Made by a program: the position numbers and the translations under genes. A model generated the notes under the pieces. The model saw nothing but the letters and a program-made list of their open reading frames with translations, made no database searches and was not told where the DNA came from. A stretch of 64,000 bases of DNA, taken from Cenococcum geophilum 1.58. Its lineage: Eukaryota > Ascomycota > Dothideomycetes > Gloniales > Gloniaceae. Shown here in pieces: positions 24,287-36,812 of this stretch; position 1 is the stretch's first letter, and each line of letters starts with the position of its first letter. The stretch lies in NCBI GenBank assembly GCA_001692895.1, contig KV748180.1, forward strand, positions 62,001 through 126,000, in the 5' to 3' direction.

Positions 24287-25084
24287 GATTATTATTATAA
24301 ATAAATCTACTAGAGAGAATAACTTTATAATCTATAGTAATCTTATTTACTAGAGCTTAACTAAAAGTAAGTGTATTACTTAAAGCGTTCTAGCGTTAAA
24401 GATATATAGAATAGTTAGCGGAGTTAATATAGCAATTATAATTAGAACTACCCTTAAGATAATTATAAATTAGCTTAAACTTCCTATTATCCCTATAATC
24501 GTATACACCGACTTATATTCCCTTTATAAGTGTTTAGTTAAGCTTAGTACTATAAAGGAGAAGCGCCTTATAATTAATATTATAGTACTTTAACAATCCT
24601 ATAAGTATTAAGAACTCTTTAAAATCTAATAAATTAATAGCTAAAATAACCTAGTAGATATAATAACGAAGGTAAGCCTAAATAAGGCACTAGAGACGTT
24701 TATAAATATAAATACTTTACGTATATAAGTTAAAGGTTAGGTTAAGAGGGAAACTTAAAGAAGTTAAGATCTTATAAAACTTTAACCGCTAGTTAAAGTT
24801 ATCTAATTAGTTAGATTCTTGCTAAGAGCGCTATACTTAATTAATTTAGGTAGCGGTATAGAGTTCTACCAATGCTATTTATTAAGCTAGCTAATTAGGA
24901 TTTTCTATACCCGGTATAGAAAATCGCTATTAGCTCGCTTACTACTAGCGCCTTAGCGGCTACTTATCTTTGCGTTAACCCCTAACGCCTTTCCTTTTCT
25001 CCTTTTTTTCCTTAGCTTTGTATCTTTATATAATAGTAATCTATAAGTGTATATAAATAGCAACTATAAAAGAAGAGTTATTAG
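24287..25084 (+). pseudogene. Copia-B1 RNase H and 3' untranslated region
   Basis: Resumes the Copia-B1 frame: SVLALKIYRIVSGVNIAII, then VYTDLYSLYKCLVKL and KRLIINI, typical Copia RNase H, to about 24,740. After that come a non-coding stretch, a near-palindrome GATTTTCTAT-ACCCGGT-ATAGAAAATC at 24899-24925, and the polypurine tract before the LTR. Confidence 0.8.
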
Positions 25085-25253
25085 TGTTGGGAATAAGGCA
25101 AATTGCCGCTATGTAAGGCAAGTTGCTGTTACGTATTGCCGCGACACTAGCGTAGCGAAGAGCCTTAAGCCCTTTGTCCTTAATTAAGAATAATAACAAC
25201 TATTATACTACCTATAACCTATAGATACGTAATATCACCTTATAAAACCAATA
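25085..25253 (+). repeat. Copia-B1 3' LTR
   Basis: 169 bp, TGTTGGGAAT...; the terminal CCAACA is mutated to CCAATA. Followed by GTTAT (25254-25258). Confidence 0.9.
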
Positions 25254-25258
25254 GTTAT

Positions 25259-28200
25259 TAACTTTTAAAAATTTTATATAGTAGCTATACTTTATCTCCC
25301 TCCTTAAGATCTAGTCCCTTAGATCTCTTAGTATTATAGTACTTTTTTATTCTTTACTATACCACCTTAACTGTTTCCGTAAAGTATATATAAAGATTTA
25401 TTAGTATCTCTATTCTTTACTTAGCTATACTACTTATTTTCTTTACCTAGCGTAGTAATAATAATAATATTCTTAGCTCGTATCCGTAATTTGCCTTAAA
25501 TAGTAATATATCTATTCCTTTTTAAGGTGTTATATTATATACGAACTATATAACTAGTAATAATAATACCTAATTATTCTATATATAATTAATATAATGC
25601 CTTAGATACTATTCTAGTGTTTAATTTAATCATTTTATCTAATTGTCCGTCTGCAGATAATATGCGGTAGAAGTTACTACTTAAATTCCTTATTCCGCTA
25701 AGAATACCTCCTAAAATACTACTATAAATCTTAGATCTCTATCTAATATAATCTTATTTAGTGCTCTATATCTTATAAACACTTCTTTAATATAGATTTT
25801 AGCGATATCTTCCGCTAAGATTTCTTCTGTGCATGCTATAAAGTATCCCTACTTTATTAGCTTATCTATTATTACTAAGATTACGTTATAATCTTATCTG
25901 GTAATAGAATCTTTTAATTTTAGTAACTTTATAATAAAGTTCTATAATATAACCTCCTATAGTCTCTCTAGTATTTTAATAGGTTATAGCCCTTTATATA
26001 GCTTATGTCTTGCTAGTTTATTCCTTTAATAATTTAAATATTCCTTTATAACTTATCTCGCTAGTTCTTAGATTCTATTAATAATATACTTCTCTTAAAG
26101 TCTTAATACTAAGCCTATAGCTCTATTATATCCTTAAGTTAATCCCTTATAAAATAACTTAATAAATTCTTTTATAATGTTTCTTAGCATATATATTACT
26201 TTTTAATTTTTATATTATTTTAAGTTTAGATCCTTTATTTATATATCTTAAATCTTTTATAACTAATTACTCTTTAGTAACTTATAGGTCTAACTAGTTT
26301 CCTTTATTACTATAATTTTTGGGTAATTATATCTAATTAAACCGTTTATATCTTTTTATAGTAAAGCCCCTAATAGCTTTTTATTATTTTATAGTTTAGC
26401 CTTTTTACTTAGAGTATTTACTTATGTATTATCTATACCCTTAGTATACTAAATCTTAAAATAGTATTTTATAAGCATCTCTATCTATCTAACTTATCTC
26501 TAATTAAGTTCTTTTATTATTAGGAACCCTATTAGGTTCTTATAATCTATCTTAACTATAAATAGCTTTTCTATACCTTATAAGAATACTCTTTATTTCT
26601 AAAGTACTATAACTATACCTAATAACTCCTTATTATAGATATTATAGTTTAGTTCTAGTAGTATTATCTTCTAACTATAGTATGCTACTAGGTGCCATTT
26701 ATCCTTATATTTCTATAGAAAGTATACCCCTAGTATAAAGTCTAATACATCCATTTTAACTACTATCTTTAGTTTTAGTTAGTAGATTTTAAGGACTAGG
26801 TCTTAAGTAAATAACTCCTTAACCTCCTTAAATAGTTTCCTTTATTCTTCTCTCTATACCTAAGGTTTTTCTTTCTTTATTAACCTTATAAACGGCTTAA
26901 TATTCTTTAACTATTAAGCTATAAACCTTCTGCAGTAATTACAAAACCCTAAAAATAACCTTAACTATATAAGGTTCTCTAGTTTTTACTAATTTACTAT
27001 AGCCTTAATCTTCTTTAAATCTATACTAAGTTAGCCTAGTTTAATAATAAATCTAATAAAATCTATCTTCTTAGTAAAGAATTCGCATTTCTTAATTACT
27101 ACTAGTATTTATTCTTCTTATAGTCTCCTTAAAACCGATTTAATGTATTCTCCGTGTTCTTCCTTACTTATTAAGTAGATAATAATATTATTAAGGTATA
27201 CTATAATAAATTTATCTAAGTATTCTCTTAATATATTATTAATACGCTTTTAGAACGTTACTAGTGCGTTTATAAGCCTAAATTATATAACTAATAGCTT
27301 ATATAGTCCTTCCTTTAACTTAAAGGCTACCTTCTATTTATTACCTTCCTTAATTCTTATCTAATAGTACGCCTATCTTAGATCTATCTTTATAAAGATT
27401 TATATATTACTAATCCTATCTTAAATCTCGCTAATTAAGGGTAAAAGATACCTATCCTTCCTAGTAATGCTATTTAACTATTTATAGTTAATATATAGTC
27501 TAAATTTCCCATTTTTTTTAATATAAATAGTACTAGATATCCCGCTAATAACTATAATAGTCTAATATATCCCTTTTATAAGTTTTTCTAGATAAACTCT
27601 TTTAGTGCTTTCCCTTCTTCCTTAGTAAGCTTATAGATTAGAAAGAACCTTAGATTTATTCCTAGTTTTAATTCTATCTTATAGTCCTATACTGCGTATT
27701 TTAATAGCTTTTCACTTTTTAGTGACTATAGCTTTTTGCCGTATTTATAGTATCTCTTTAGTATATAACTTAACCCTTTCTCGGTTTCCTTATATATTAC
27801 TTTAACTTAATACTATACTATCTTAGCCTATTACTACATTTTACGGCATTAAGTATCTTTAATATTAACCTAACCTATAATCTAATTAATCTTTAGATTA
27901 TATTTCTATAACTAAGGCATTCCTAATACTACCTTATTATTCCCTAATAGTAATATATTAAAAGACATTTTAATTTTTTTTTTTTTAAAATAGTTATCTA
28001 AATAGGTCCTATTTTAAGGTTAATAATACTTTCTCTATAGGCTATTAGATTTCCTAAAATCGTAACTAATAAATAAGGGTGCTCTTTTTGCCTATATAGT
28101 AGCCCTATCCTTTTAATTACTACTAGTAAGATATAGTTCCTTATTACTCTACTATCTACTAATACTTTAAACTGTTAATCTTACTATTTAACTTATAAAT

Positions 28201-31200
28201 TTAAGTATTATCCTTAAATTTCTTTAAGGGTCTAAGGCTTTACTACTAGCTCCCTCTAGTCCTATAGGCCTTTACTTTTCCTAACTATTAGCTACTAGAT
28301 CCTTATATATTTAGCTCTTTTTTTAGCTAATATTTTATTTACTTTTTATTCTTAATATACTATAGATATATATTCTCTAGGCATTCCCACTACTATTATC
28401 CATTTAAGTATTTTTCCGTAAAGAATCTTTTTAGTTAAAGTATTAAGTTTCCTAACTTCTAGACTTCTACTAGATGCCAGCTATATATATACTTAGTATT
28501 TCTATACTATTACTTATTTAGCGCCTAATATATCCTTATAGGGTATTTTTAATATTTATCCTTTAGTGCTTTATATATATTATATATATTATTTATATAA
28601 GCTATCTATAATAGGGTATAATATACTAGGTAACCTAGGTTAACTCTTAGCTTATTTTTATTCTTAAGTTTAAACCTTTATTATATTAATCTAAACGTTA
28701 TAACTTTATTTATAGGTACTAAGATATATCTCTTACTTCTTTAGTCCTCTAATTATTCCTTTAGATCCTTTAATATTATAATTAAGGCTCCCTTAATATA
28801 GTTTATTGCTTTTTCCGTAATTAAGTGGTTTTAAATAACTTTCTCGTCTAACTATATATAGAAATCTTCCTACTTATTACTATATTATAATAGCCTTTTA
28901 TATATTATTTTTTAAATCTAGTTAAAACCCTTAGGTCCTCTTTATTTTCTAGTTTAATAAGCTACTTAACTTTTAGTATGCCTGCTCTTAACCTATTAGT
29001 AATTCTTTATATTAGTGCTCTATCTTATATATAATCTAGTATACTAGCTCTTATATCTAGTCCTTATTTTTACTATATAAAGATTCTTACTCTAAACTTA
29101 TCTATAGTTTCTTAGTATTTATGTTTTATAATTAGATCCTTAAAGTTTTCTTACTTCTTAATTATAGTGTTAACTTTTTAATCTTTAGGCTGAACACTTT
29201 ATTCCCCTAGTAAGTCTTTTAGGTCTATATATTTATCTCCTAGTCTAACTACTATTTATACTATAAATTCTCTAATCTATAGTAAAGCCGCTTACTTCTT
29301 ACTTATAAGTGTTTTTATTTATACTTTAAATTCTCAGTCCCTTAGATTTTTTAATCCTAAGCTTACTTCTTCCTTAAGCTATACTCTAGCCTTAGTTTAA
29401 CTAGGCTTTACTAGTATTCTTATCTTATCTTAAGAGTTTTAAATCTTACTTATTTTATCTTAAGAATTTTATACCTTTAGGAAACTCCGTCCTAAGCTTA
29501 TTTATATATTACTAAACTAAGCTATTACTCTGCTTTATTAGTTATTATCTATTATAGGTCCTTAAGCGTACCTTATCTTATTTTAAGAATCTTAGTTATC
29601 TCTTATCTTATTTTAAAAATCTTAAGCCTTTAGCCTTTTACCTTTATTAAGTAGTAAGCTAGCACTAGCAGTTATCTGCTTACTTAATTACTTTTAAATA
29701 TTACGCCTTCTATCTTATAAAGCGATAGATACTATATCTAATAGTATTATAATACCCATTACTAAACCTTACTCTATAGCGGTTTTAGTCTCTACTTTAA
29801 TTACATTATTAAGGTTTAGATACCCCTAATTAGTTCCTTTCTTTACCTTATTACTATTAATTAATAAGTACTTTAACTCTATTATTATTATTACTAATCT
29901 TTATCTATATATTACTATAATATCTTAATCTAGCTTATAAAGTTAATTTTATTCTTTATCTAACTTTTTAGTTCCCTTAAGTTCTCTTAACTCTAGCTCT
30001 TATAGCTAATAGCTTACGCTATACTTAGCGTCTTTATAAATTTAGTATACGTTATTATAATAAAATATAAAACTTTTAATTAAATATTCTTTTATTCCTT
30101 ATAGTATATTATTATCCCTCTATATATATATATCGTATACTATTAGTCTAGTTCCCTTTACTATATAGTAATTCTAACCACTTCTATAGTCTTTAGTAAA
30201 ATAACCCTATTTTCTATAATTTATATAAGCTCCGTTTTTAAACTATTATTTTTACTATAAAGTTCGCTTAAATATCTTTTACTACTAAAATCCTTAGTTT
30301 AGCCTATACTTCTTAGTTCTATAATTACTTAATCCTTAACTTCTAGGTTTCTATAATTATTTTCTTTATTTTTTATAGATTTCTTTAGTACTACTTAGGT
30401 CTATTAGCTCTGCGCTATACTATAGTTTCTAATTTAACTTTAGTTATTACGTACTCTACGTCTTATATAACTATAGAACTTTATCCTAGCCTTTCTTAGC
30501 CTATTCCCTTTAAAAGATCCTATTATTAATTCTAATTACTTAATCTATTAATTCCCTAAGGGTGTCTATATCTTCTATTAGAATAATTACGTCTTAAACT
30601 TTTACTTTAAGTCCTTATTTATACTATACTATAAGCGCCTTATTATTCCATTTAACCTATATAGCTAATATCTAAAACTGCGTTATATACTTAATTACTA
30701 AGGTTTGCTATATTAGGTCCTAAAGCTTTCTTTTTACTATAGTTATTACTTTTAGGTCCCTAAATATTTATATTAATTATTCCACAAATTTAGTCTAGCT
30801 TAAAAATATATATTATACTTCCTAATTAGTAGTTGTTATGCCATTATCTTATACCTCCATAAGGTAGAATTTAAACTATTTAAGCGCCCTTTCTATTAGA
30901 AATAATTCTGCGTACGCTACCTAATCTATAGGTATTACTAACTTTGCTCCTTTTTATATAACTTTAAAGTATATTTATATAAAAAATCCTTTAAGCTTTA
31001 ATCTCTCTCCTAAAAATCGTTTAATTAAAGGTAACTTAACTTTAGCTGCTCCTATTTTATTAACCCTTTATTTAAGTGTCTTATTATTATCTATTAACTA
31101 ATTAACTATTACCTATAACTATCTAACTGTAATTAGTTACGAGTTAGTATTTACTATATTAGTATTATTACCTAACCCTAAAGTTGTTGCTGCCGTTAAT

Positions 31201-31268
31201 AGCGTTATTATAGCTGCTTTTAGTGGTATATTATTTAACTTCTATTACTATAACCGTAGTAGTAATTA
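25259..31268 (-). pseudogene. Gypsy-A1 gag-pol main part
   Basis: Read on -, from the 5' LTR leftwards: gag (about 31,000-28,500), aspartic protease (LLLGNNKVVLG near 27,950), reverse transcriptase with KCEFFTKKIDFIRF and LFLGFCNYCRRFIA (about 27,060-26,930), RNase H, and the HHCC and core of integrase to the Copia-B1 junction at 25,253. Every frame has multiple TAG/TAA. Collinear with the Gypsy-A2 pieces. Confidence 0.85.
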
Positions 31269-31689
31269 TATAACGGAACCTTATAGTAGGAACTACAGTG
31301 AATTTGTTAATAGGCTAGGTATATAGGTAAAGCAGGAAGTTAATAACGTAATAATAACTAGTAGAGTGGTTGCCTAATAAATTAACTCTAATTATATTTT
31401 AAGAATTACTATAAAAAGAGAAACTATCTAGGTAGGGACTAAGGGTCCTTAAATACACATCCGTACTCCTATAAAAGTCCTTACTCCGTCTACTTTATTT
31501 ACTCTATTTACTTTATTGCGGATCCTATAGATTATATAGATTATATAGATTATATTATATAACCTTAGTTACCATTCCTTATTATATAGCTCTACCGGTT
31601 CTATCTTAAACTATACCTATATTAACTAACTAGCTTCTTTTAACTCTTCTCTAAGTAGTTATAACATTGTACTTAAAGCGTCTGTAATA
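31269..31689 (-). repeat. Gypsy-A1 5' LTR
   Basis: 421 bp, followed on + by the duplication TCCGC (31690-31694). It points left, away from the 5' LTR of Gypsy-A2 that begins 1.7 kb to the right. Confidence 0.92.
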
Positions 31690-31694
31690 TCCGC

Positions 31695-33399
31695 GACCTT
31701 TATAACTACCTCCACACTTAATATAATTACCTTTTCTTTTACTGCAGACAACTTCTATAACGTCTTTTATACTATTTTTGCCTTCTTAGTTATAGTAAAG
31801 CCTACCTTTACTAAGTATCTAGAAGAAACTAGAGTTAGCTTAATAAAGCGTATTACCTAGCCTAAATATAATAATCTTATTTCCTAGCTTGTAGATCTAA
31901 ATTATATAGCTTATTTATAGGTAGAACGTAACGTTAAATTAAAGGCTAAGTAACGGTGGTATATAAGAGAGGATATTCCCCTAGAGCTATAAGGTCTTTA
32001 AAGGCGTTTAATAAAGCCTAGTAAGCGGGCCTTAAAGGTAGTTCCCGAGCTAGATATTTACGATATAATTATAAGGAAGTATAGTAATATTAAACACTTA
32101 AGGCAGAAGAAGACTTACTATATAATTTCGACTAAGTATTACGGTATAAGATTTATTAAAGTTAAATATCTACTTAAGCACTGTCGAATCTATAAGGAGT
32201 AAGTATGTAAGAGTACATATATTAGATCCCGCCGCGCTTGCGAACAAGTTCGCAAGCACTCCGTGTCTTTTTGGCCGAATAGCGACGTTGGGGCGGGAAA
32301 CGTTACAAAGTATTACTTTTAGAAAAAATCTTAGTTATATATATATACTAATATTCTTATAAAAAGGCTTCCTCTACTATAAGGCCTCTACTTAATATAA
32401 TTGTCTCTTTAGCTCCCTTTAATTATATCTAAGGCGATCTAATTAATATACGCTTTAAGCCTAATAGCGAATATAAATGGATCCTATAGATACGCGATTA
32501 CTTTAGTAAATACTATACCCTTTACCCTCTTAAGTAGAAGACTGCTGAGGAAGTCGCTGCCGCTATATTATAATGGATATATTACCACAGTGTTTACCTA
32601 TATATTTAGTAAAGTAATAACGGTATAGAGTTTAAAGGCGCCCTTCTTATATTACTTTATCGCTATAGAGTAAAAGTTATTAATAGCTACCTACGCTACC
32701 CTTAATTGTAAGGCCTTATAGAGTAGGCTAATAGCTTTATAAAAAAAAGCTTTATATAGTAAAGTAACTCTTAGGAACTTTATAATAGGCAATAGCTTAC
32801 CTAATTGTCGCGGCCTTAATTAATCGCACGTACTACGAATTAATTAGCTGTACGCCTTTTTACTATCTATATAGGAGAGATCCTTAGGCTTCTACTTTAG
32901 TGGCGCCTAATTTAAGGGCTATAGTAGAGCCTCCGCCTAATATTAAAGTCTTTAAAGCTAAGAATAAGGATCTAGATGGTAATAAGGAAGTTTTAGGCCC
33001 TCTACTAAAAGAGAATAGTAATAGGCGAGAGGCTGCCGAATAGGAGCGCGATAAGAAGGATAATTGCTCTATTACTTTAAGCGCCCTTACTGCTTCTAAT
33101 AAGGATCGCGATGATATTTCTAATATAGGAGATAATAGTAATTAGCTCTTAACCTTAGGTAAATCTTCTAATAAGGAAGATAAGGATTCTAATAATAGGA
33201 GCCTTCTAAATTTAGGAACTGCCTCTATAGGCGACCGCAATCTATCTAAAAAGGACCGCGATTTAGCTAATAGATTATAAAGGTAGGAGACTTCTGCGAA
33301 CTATACTCTATTTAATAATAATAGCCTTTCTCCTAATTACTTACTAATCTTAATTTAAACTCGTTAAATTTAATTATTAGAATTAAGTGGATTTAGGTA
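31695..33399 (+). pseudogene. Ginger-like transposase: H2C2 zinc and integrase core
   Basis: Degraded frame on +. H2C2 domain at about 32,040-32,205: VVPELDIYDIIIRKYSNIKH then LKHCRIYKEQ, with one H and one C changed to Y by transitions. Core: QGDLINIRF-like first D near 32,430, YKWIL-stop-IRDYFSKYYTLYPL, second acidic residue in SNNGIEFKG near 32,615 (D now N), and RYPQL-stop-GLIE near 32,700 with the catalytic E. This is the KRBA2/Gin-type integrase, not that of the neighbouring retrotransposons. The frame shifts between zinc domain and core, near the GC-rich insert at 32,223-32,298. A charged low-complexity linker (about 32,890-33,330) follows. The 3' part of the gene resumes at 61,309. 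Confidence 0.8.
32223..32298 (-). other. GC-rich hairpin island, Helitron-like end signature
   Basis: About 76 bp of un-mutated GC-rich sequence inside AT-rich DNA. On - it starts TCCCGCCCC, has a perfect 10-bp-arm hairpin GCTTGCGAAC-TT-GTTCGCAAGC (32236-32257), and ends GGCGGGATCTAA. TC at the start, a hairpin about 12 nt before CTRR-type end, and short inverted ends fit miniature Helitron or Helentron derivatives. No AT or TT target can be confirmed. It breaks the integrase frame. Confidence 0.3.
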
Positions 33400-33404
33400 G
33401 CCTC

Positions 33405-33825
33405 TGTTATAAACGCTTTAAATACAATGTTATAACTACTTGGAGAAGAGTTGGAAGAAGCTAGTTAGTTAATATAAGTACGGTCTAAGATAGATCTTGT
33501 GGAACTATATAATAAGGAATAGTAACTAAGGTCACATAATGTAATCTATATAATCTGTATAATTTATAAGGTCCGCGATAGAGTAGATAGAGTAGATAAA
33601 GTAAACGGAGTAAGGACTTTTATAGGAGTATAGTTGTATATTTAAGAACCCTTAGTCCCTACCTAGATAGTTCCTCTCTTTATAGTAATTTTTAGAATAT
33701 AATTAAAGTTAATCTATTAGGTAACCACTCTACTAGTTATTATTATATTATTAACTTCTTACTTTACCTATATACCTAGCCTATTAATAAGTCCACTGTA
33801 GTTCCTACTATAAGGCTTTATTATA
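33405..33825 (+). repeat. Gypsy-A2 5' LTR
   Basis: 421 bp starting TGTTATAAACGC, ending TTATA. GCCTC precedes it. Differences from the other Gypsy-A LTRs are transitions. Confidence 0.92.
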
Positions 33826-36638
33826 TAATTACTACCACAGTTATAGTAATAAAAGTTAAATAATATGCTACTAAAAGCAGCTATAACAACGCTATTAACG
33901 GCAGTAATAACCTTAGGGTTAGGTAATAATACTAGCATAGTAAATACTAACTCGTAACTAGTTATAGTCGGATAGTTATAGGTAATAGTTAATTAGTTAA
34001 TAGATAATAATAAGGCACTTAAATAAAGGGTTAATAGAATAGGAGCGGCTAAGGTTAAGTTACCTTTAATTAAATAATTCTTAGGAGAGAGATTAAATCT
34101 TAAAGGATTCCTTATATAAATATACTTTAAAGTTATATAGAAAGGAGTAAAGTTAGTAATACCTATAAATTAAGTAGTATACGCAGGATTATTCCCAACG
34201 GGAAGGGCGCTTAAATAGTTTAAACTCTACTTTATAGAAATATAAGATAATAGTATAATAACCACTAATTAAAAAGTATAATATATGTTTTTAAGCTAGA
34301 CTAGATTCGCGGAATAATTAATATAAATATTTAGGGACCTAGAAGTAATAACTATAGTAAAAAAAAAGCTTTAGGACCTAATATAGCGAACCTTAGTAAT
34401 TAAGTATATAACGTAGTTTTAGATATTTACTATATAGGTTAAATAAAATAATAAGACGCTTATAGCATAGTATAAATAGGGACTTAAAGTAAAAGTTTAG
34501 GACGTAATTATTCTAATAGAAGATACGGATACCCTTAGGGAATTAATAGATTAAGCGATTAAGATTAATAATAGGATCTTCTAAAGGGAATAGGCTAAGA
34601 GAGGCTAGAATAGAGTTTTATAGTTATATAAGGTGTAAAGTACGTAATAATTAAAGCTAAATTAGAAACTATAGTATAGCGTAGAGCTAATAAACCTAAG
34701 CGGTACTAAAAAAACTTATAAAAGATAGAGAAAATAACTATAGAAACCTAAAAGTTAAGGATTAAGTAATTATAGGACTAAGGAGTATAGGCTAAACTAA
34801 AAATCTTAATAGCAGAAGATGTTTAAGTGGACTCTATAGTAAAAGTAATAGTTTAAAAATAGAGCTTATATAAATTATAGAAAATAGGGTTATTTTACTA
34901 GAGACTATAGAAGTAGTTAGAGTTACTATATAGTAAAGGGAACTAGATTAATAGTATATAATATATATATATAAAGGGATAATAGTATACTACAAGAAAT
35001 AAAAGAATATTTAATTAAAAGTTTCGCGTTTTATTATAATAATATATACTAAATTTATAAAGACGCTAAGTATAGTATAAGCTATTAGCTATAAAAGCTA
35101 AAGTTAAAAGGACTTAAAAAACTAGAGAGTTAGATAAAGAATAAAATTAACTTTATAAGCTAGATTAAGATATTATAGTAATATATAGATAAAGATTAGT
35201 AATAATAATAATAGAGTTAGAGTACTTATTAATTAATAGCGATAAGGTAAAAAAAAAGAACTAACTAGGGGTATCCAAACCTTAATAATATAATAAAAGT
35301 AAAGACTAAAACCGCTATAGAGTAAGGTTTAGTAACGGGTATTATAATACTATTAGATATAGTATTTATCGCTTTATAAGACAAAAGGAGTAATATTTAA
35401 AGGTAATTAAGTAAGCAGATAACTGCTAGTGCTAGCTTACTACTTAATAAAGGTAAAAGGCTAAAGGCTTAAGATTTTTAAGACAAGATAAGAGATAACT
35501 AAGATTCTTAAAATAAGATAAGGTACGCTTAAGGACCTATAATAAACAATAACTAATAGAGTAGAGTAATAGCTTAGTTTAGTAATATATAAATAAGCTT
35601 AGGATAAAGTTTCCTAAAGGTATAAGATTCTTAAGATAAGATAAGTAAGATTTAAGACTCTTAAAATAAGATAAGAATACTAATAAAGCCTAGTTAAACT
35701 AAGGCTAGAGCGTAGCTTAAAAAAGAAATAAGCTTAGGATTAAAGAATTTAAAGAACTAAAAATTTGGAGTATAAATAAGGACACCTATAAATAAAAAGT
35801 AAGTGGCTTTACTATAGATTAGAGAATCTATAGTATAAATAGCAATTAAACTAGGAGATAGATATATAGACCTAGAAGACTTACTAGGGGAATCTAGTAT
35901 TTAGCTAGAAAATTAAAAGGTTAATACTATAATTAAGAAGTAAGAAAACTTCGAGAATCTAACTATAAGACGTAAATACTAAGAAACTATAGATAAGTTT
36001 AGAGTAAGAATCTTTATATAGTAAAAATAAGGACTAAATATAAGGGCTAGTATAAAGAATTACTAATAGGCTAAAAGTAGATATATTAAGAGCTAAGTAG
36101 CTTACTAAACTAGAAAATAAAAAGGATTTAGGGATTTTAACTAGGTTTAAGAAAAGGTATATAAAAGGCTATTATAACGTAGTAATAAGAAGATACTTCC
36201 TTATAGATAGGCCGTATACACTCTAATAGCTATACTAAAGGTAGTATAGGTAAAGACATAATAATAAGTAGGAAGATTTCTATATATAGTTAAATAAAAA
36301 AGTTATCTAGAACTACCTAATTACGGAAAAAGTAATAAACTATATTAAGGGAGCCTTAATTATAATATTAAAGGATCTAGAGGAATAATTAGAGGACTAA
36401 AGAAGTAAAAGATGTATCTTAGTACCTATAAATAAAGTTATAACGTTTAGATTAATATAATAAAGGTTTAAACTTAAGAATAAAGATAAGTTAAGAGTTA
36501 ACCTAGGTTACCTAGCATATTATACCCTATTATAGATAGCTTATATAGATAATACGTGCAATATATATAGAGTACTAAAGGATAAATATTAAAAATACTT
36601 TATAAGGATATATTAGGCGCTAGATAAGTAATAGTATA
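33826..36638 (+). pseudogene. Gypsy-A2 leader and gag
   Basis: Leader to about 34,190, then a gag-like frame read through stops (GRALK-stop-FKLYF near 34,205, KVKVQDVIILIEDTDTLREL near 34,480), typical of the Ty3/Gypsy retrotransposon gag helical domain. Downstream sequence to 36,638 is too degraded to subdivide. Copia-B2 interrupts here. Confidence 0.7.
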
Positions 36639-36812
36639 TATTAGACTTATAAGGGGATATCACGTAGCTACGGTTCGTAGATAGTATAATAATTATTATT
36701 TATTCTTGATTAATTAATATTATAGGAATAAGGAAAGGGGTAAGGAACTAAAGGTTCCTTACCGCGCTAGGGCCACGTTAACACGTGACGACCGCTTACC
36801 TCATTCCCGATA
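36639..36812 (-). repeat. Copia-B2 3' LTR
   Basis: 174 bp. Its + ends TATTAGAC...CCCGATA are mutated from TG...CA. GTATA precedes it. Confidence 0.9.

Larger units (their letters stand above)
16840..25253 (+). mobile_element. Copia-B1: Ty1/Copia retrotransposon in Gypsy-A1
   Basis: 169-bp LTRs beginning TGTTGGGAATAAGG and ending CCAACA or its mutated form, with exact GTTAT duplications (16835-16839, 25254-25258). Order on + is gag, zinc knuckle, protease, integrase, reverse transcriptase, RNase H, which is the Copia order. It contains LINE-1; without it about 5.96 kb, close to Copia-B2 (5,829 bp). A purine run (AAAAGAAGAG) lies just before the 3' LTR. Ns occur at 20,388-20,447. Confidence 0.92.
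15321..31689 (-). mobile_element. Gypsy-A1: chromodomain Ty3/Gypsy retrotransposon
   Basis: Two 421-bp LTRs, TG...CA in their unmutated form, with exact TCCGC duplications at 15316-15320 and 31690-31694. Coding is on the - strand: gag region from about 31,000 down, protease near 27,950, reverse transcriptase about 27,700-26,850 (YVDD-equivalent VYLNNII near 27,200), RNase H about 26,800-26,300, integrase about 26,150-25,260. It is then interrupted by Copia-B1 and resumes at 16,834 with the integrase tail and chromodomain. Without the insert it is 7,950 bp, one base from Gypsy-A2. All frames are ruined by TAG/TAA stops. Confidence 0.92.
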
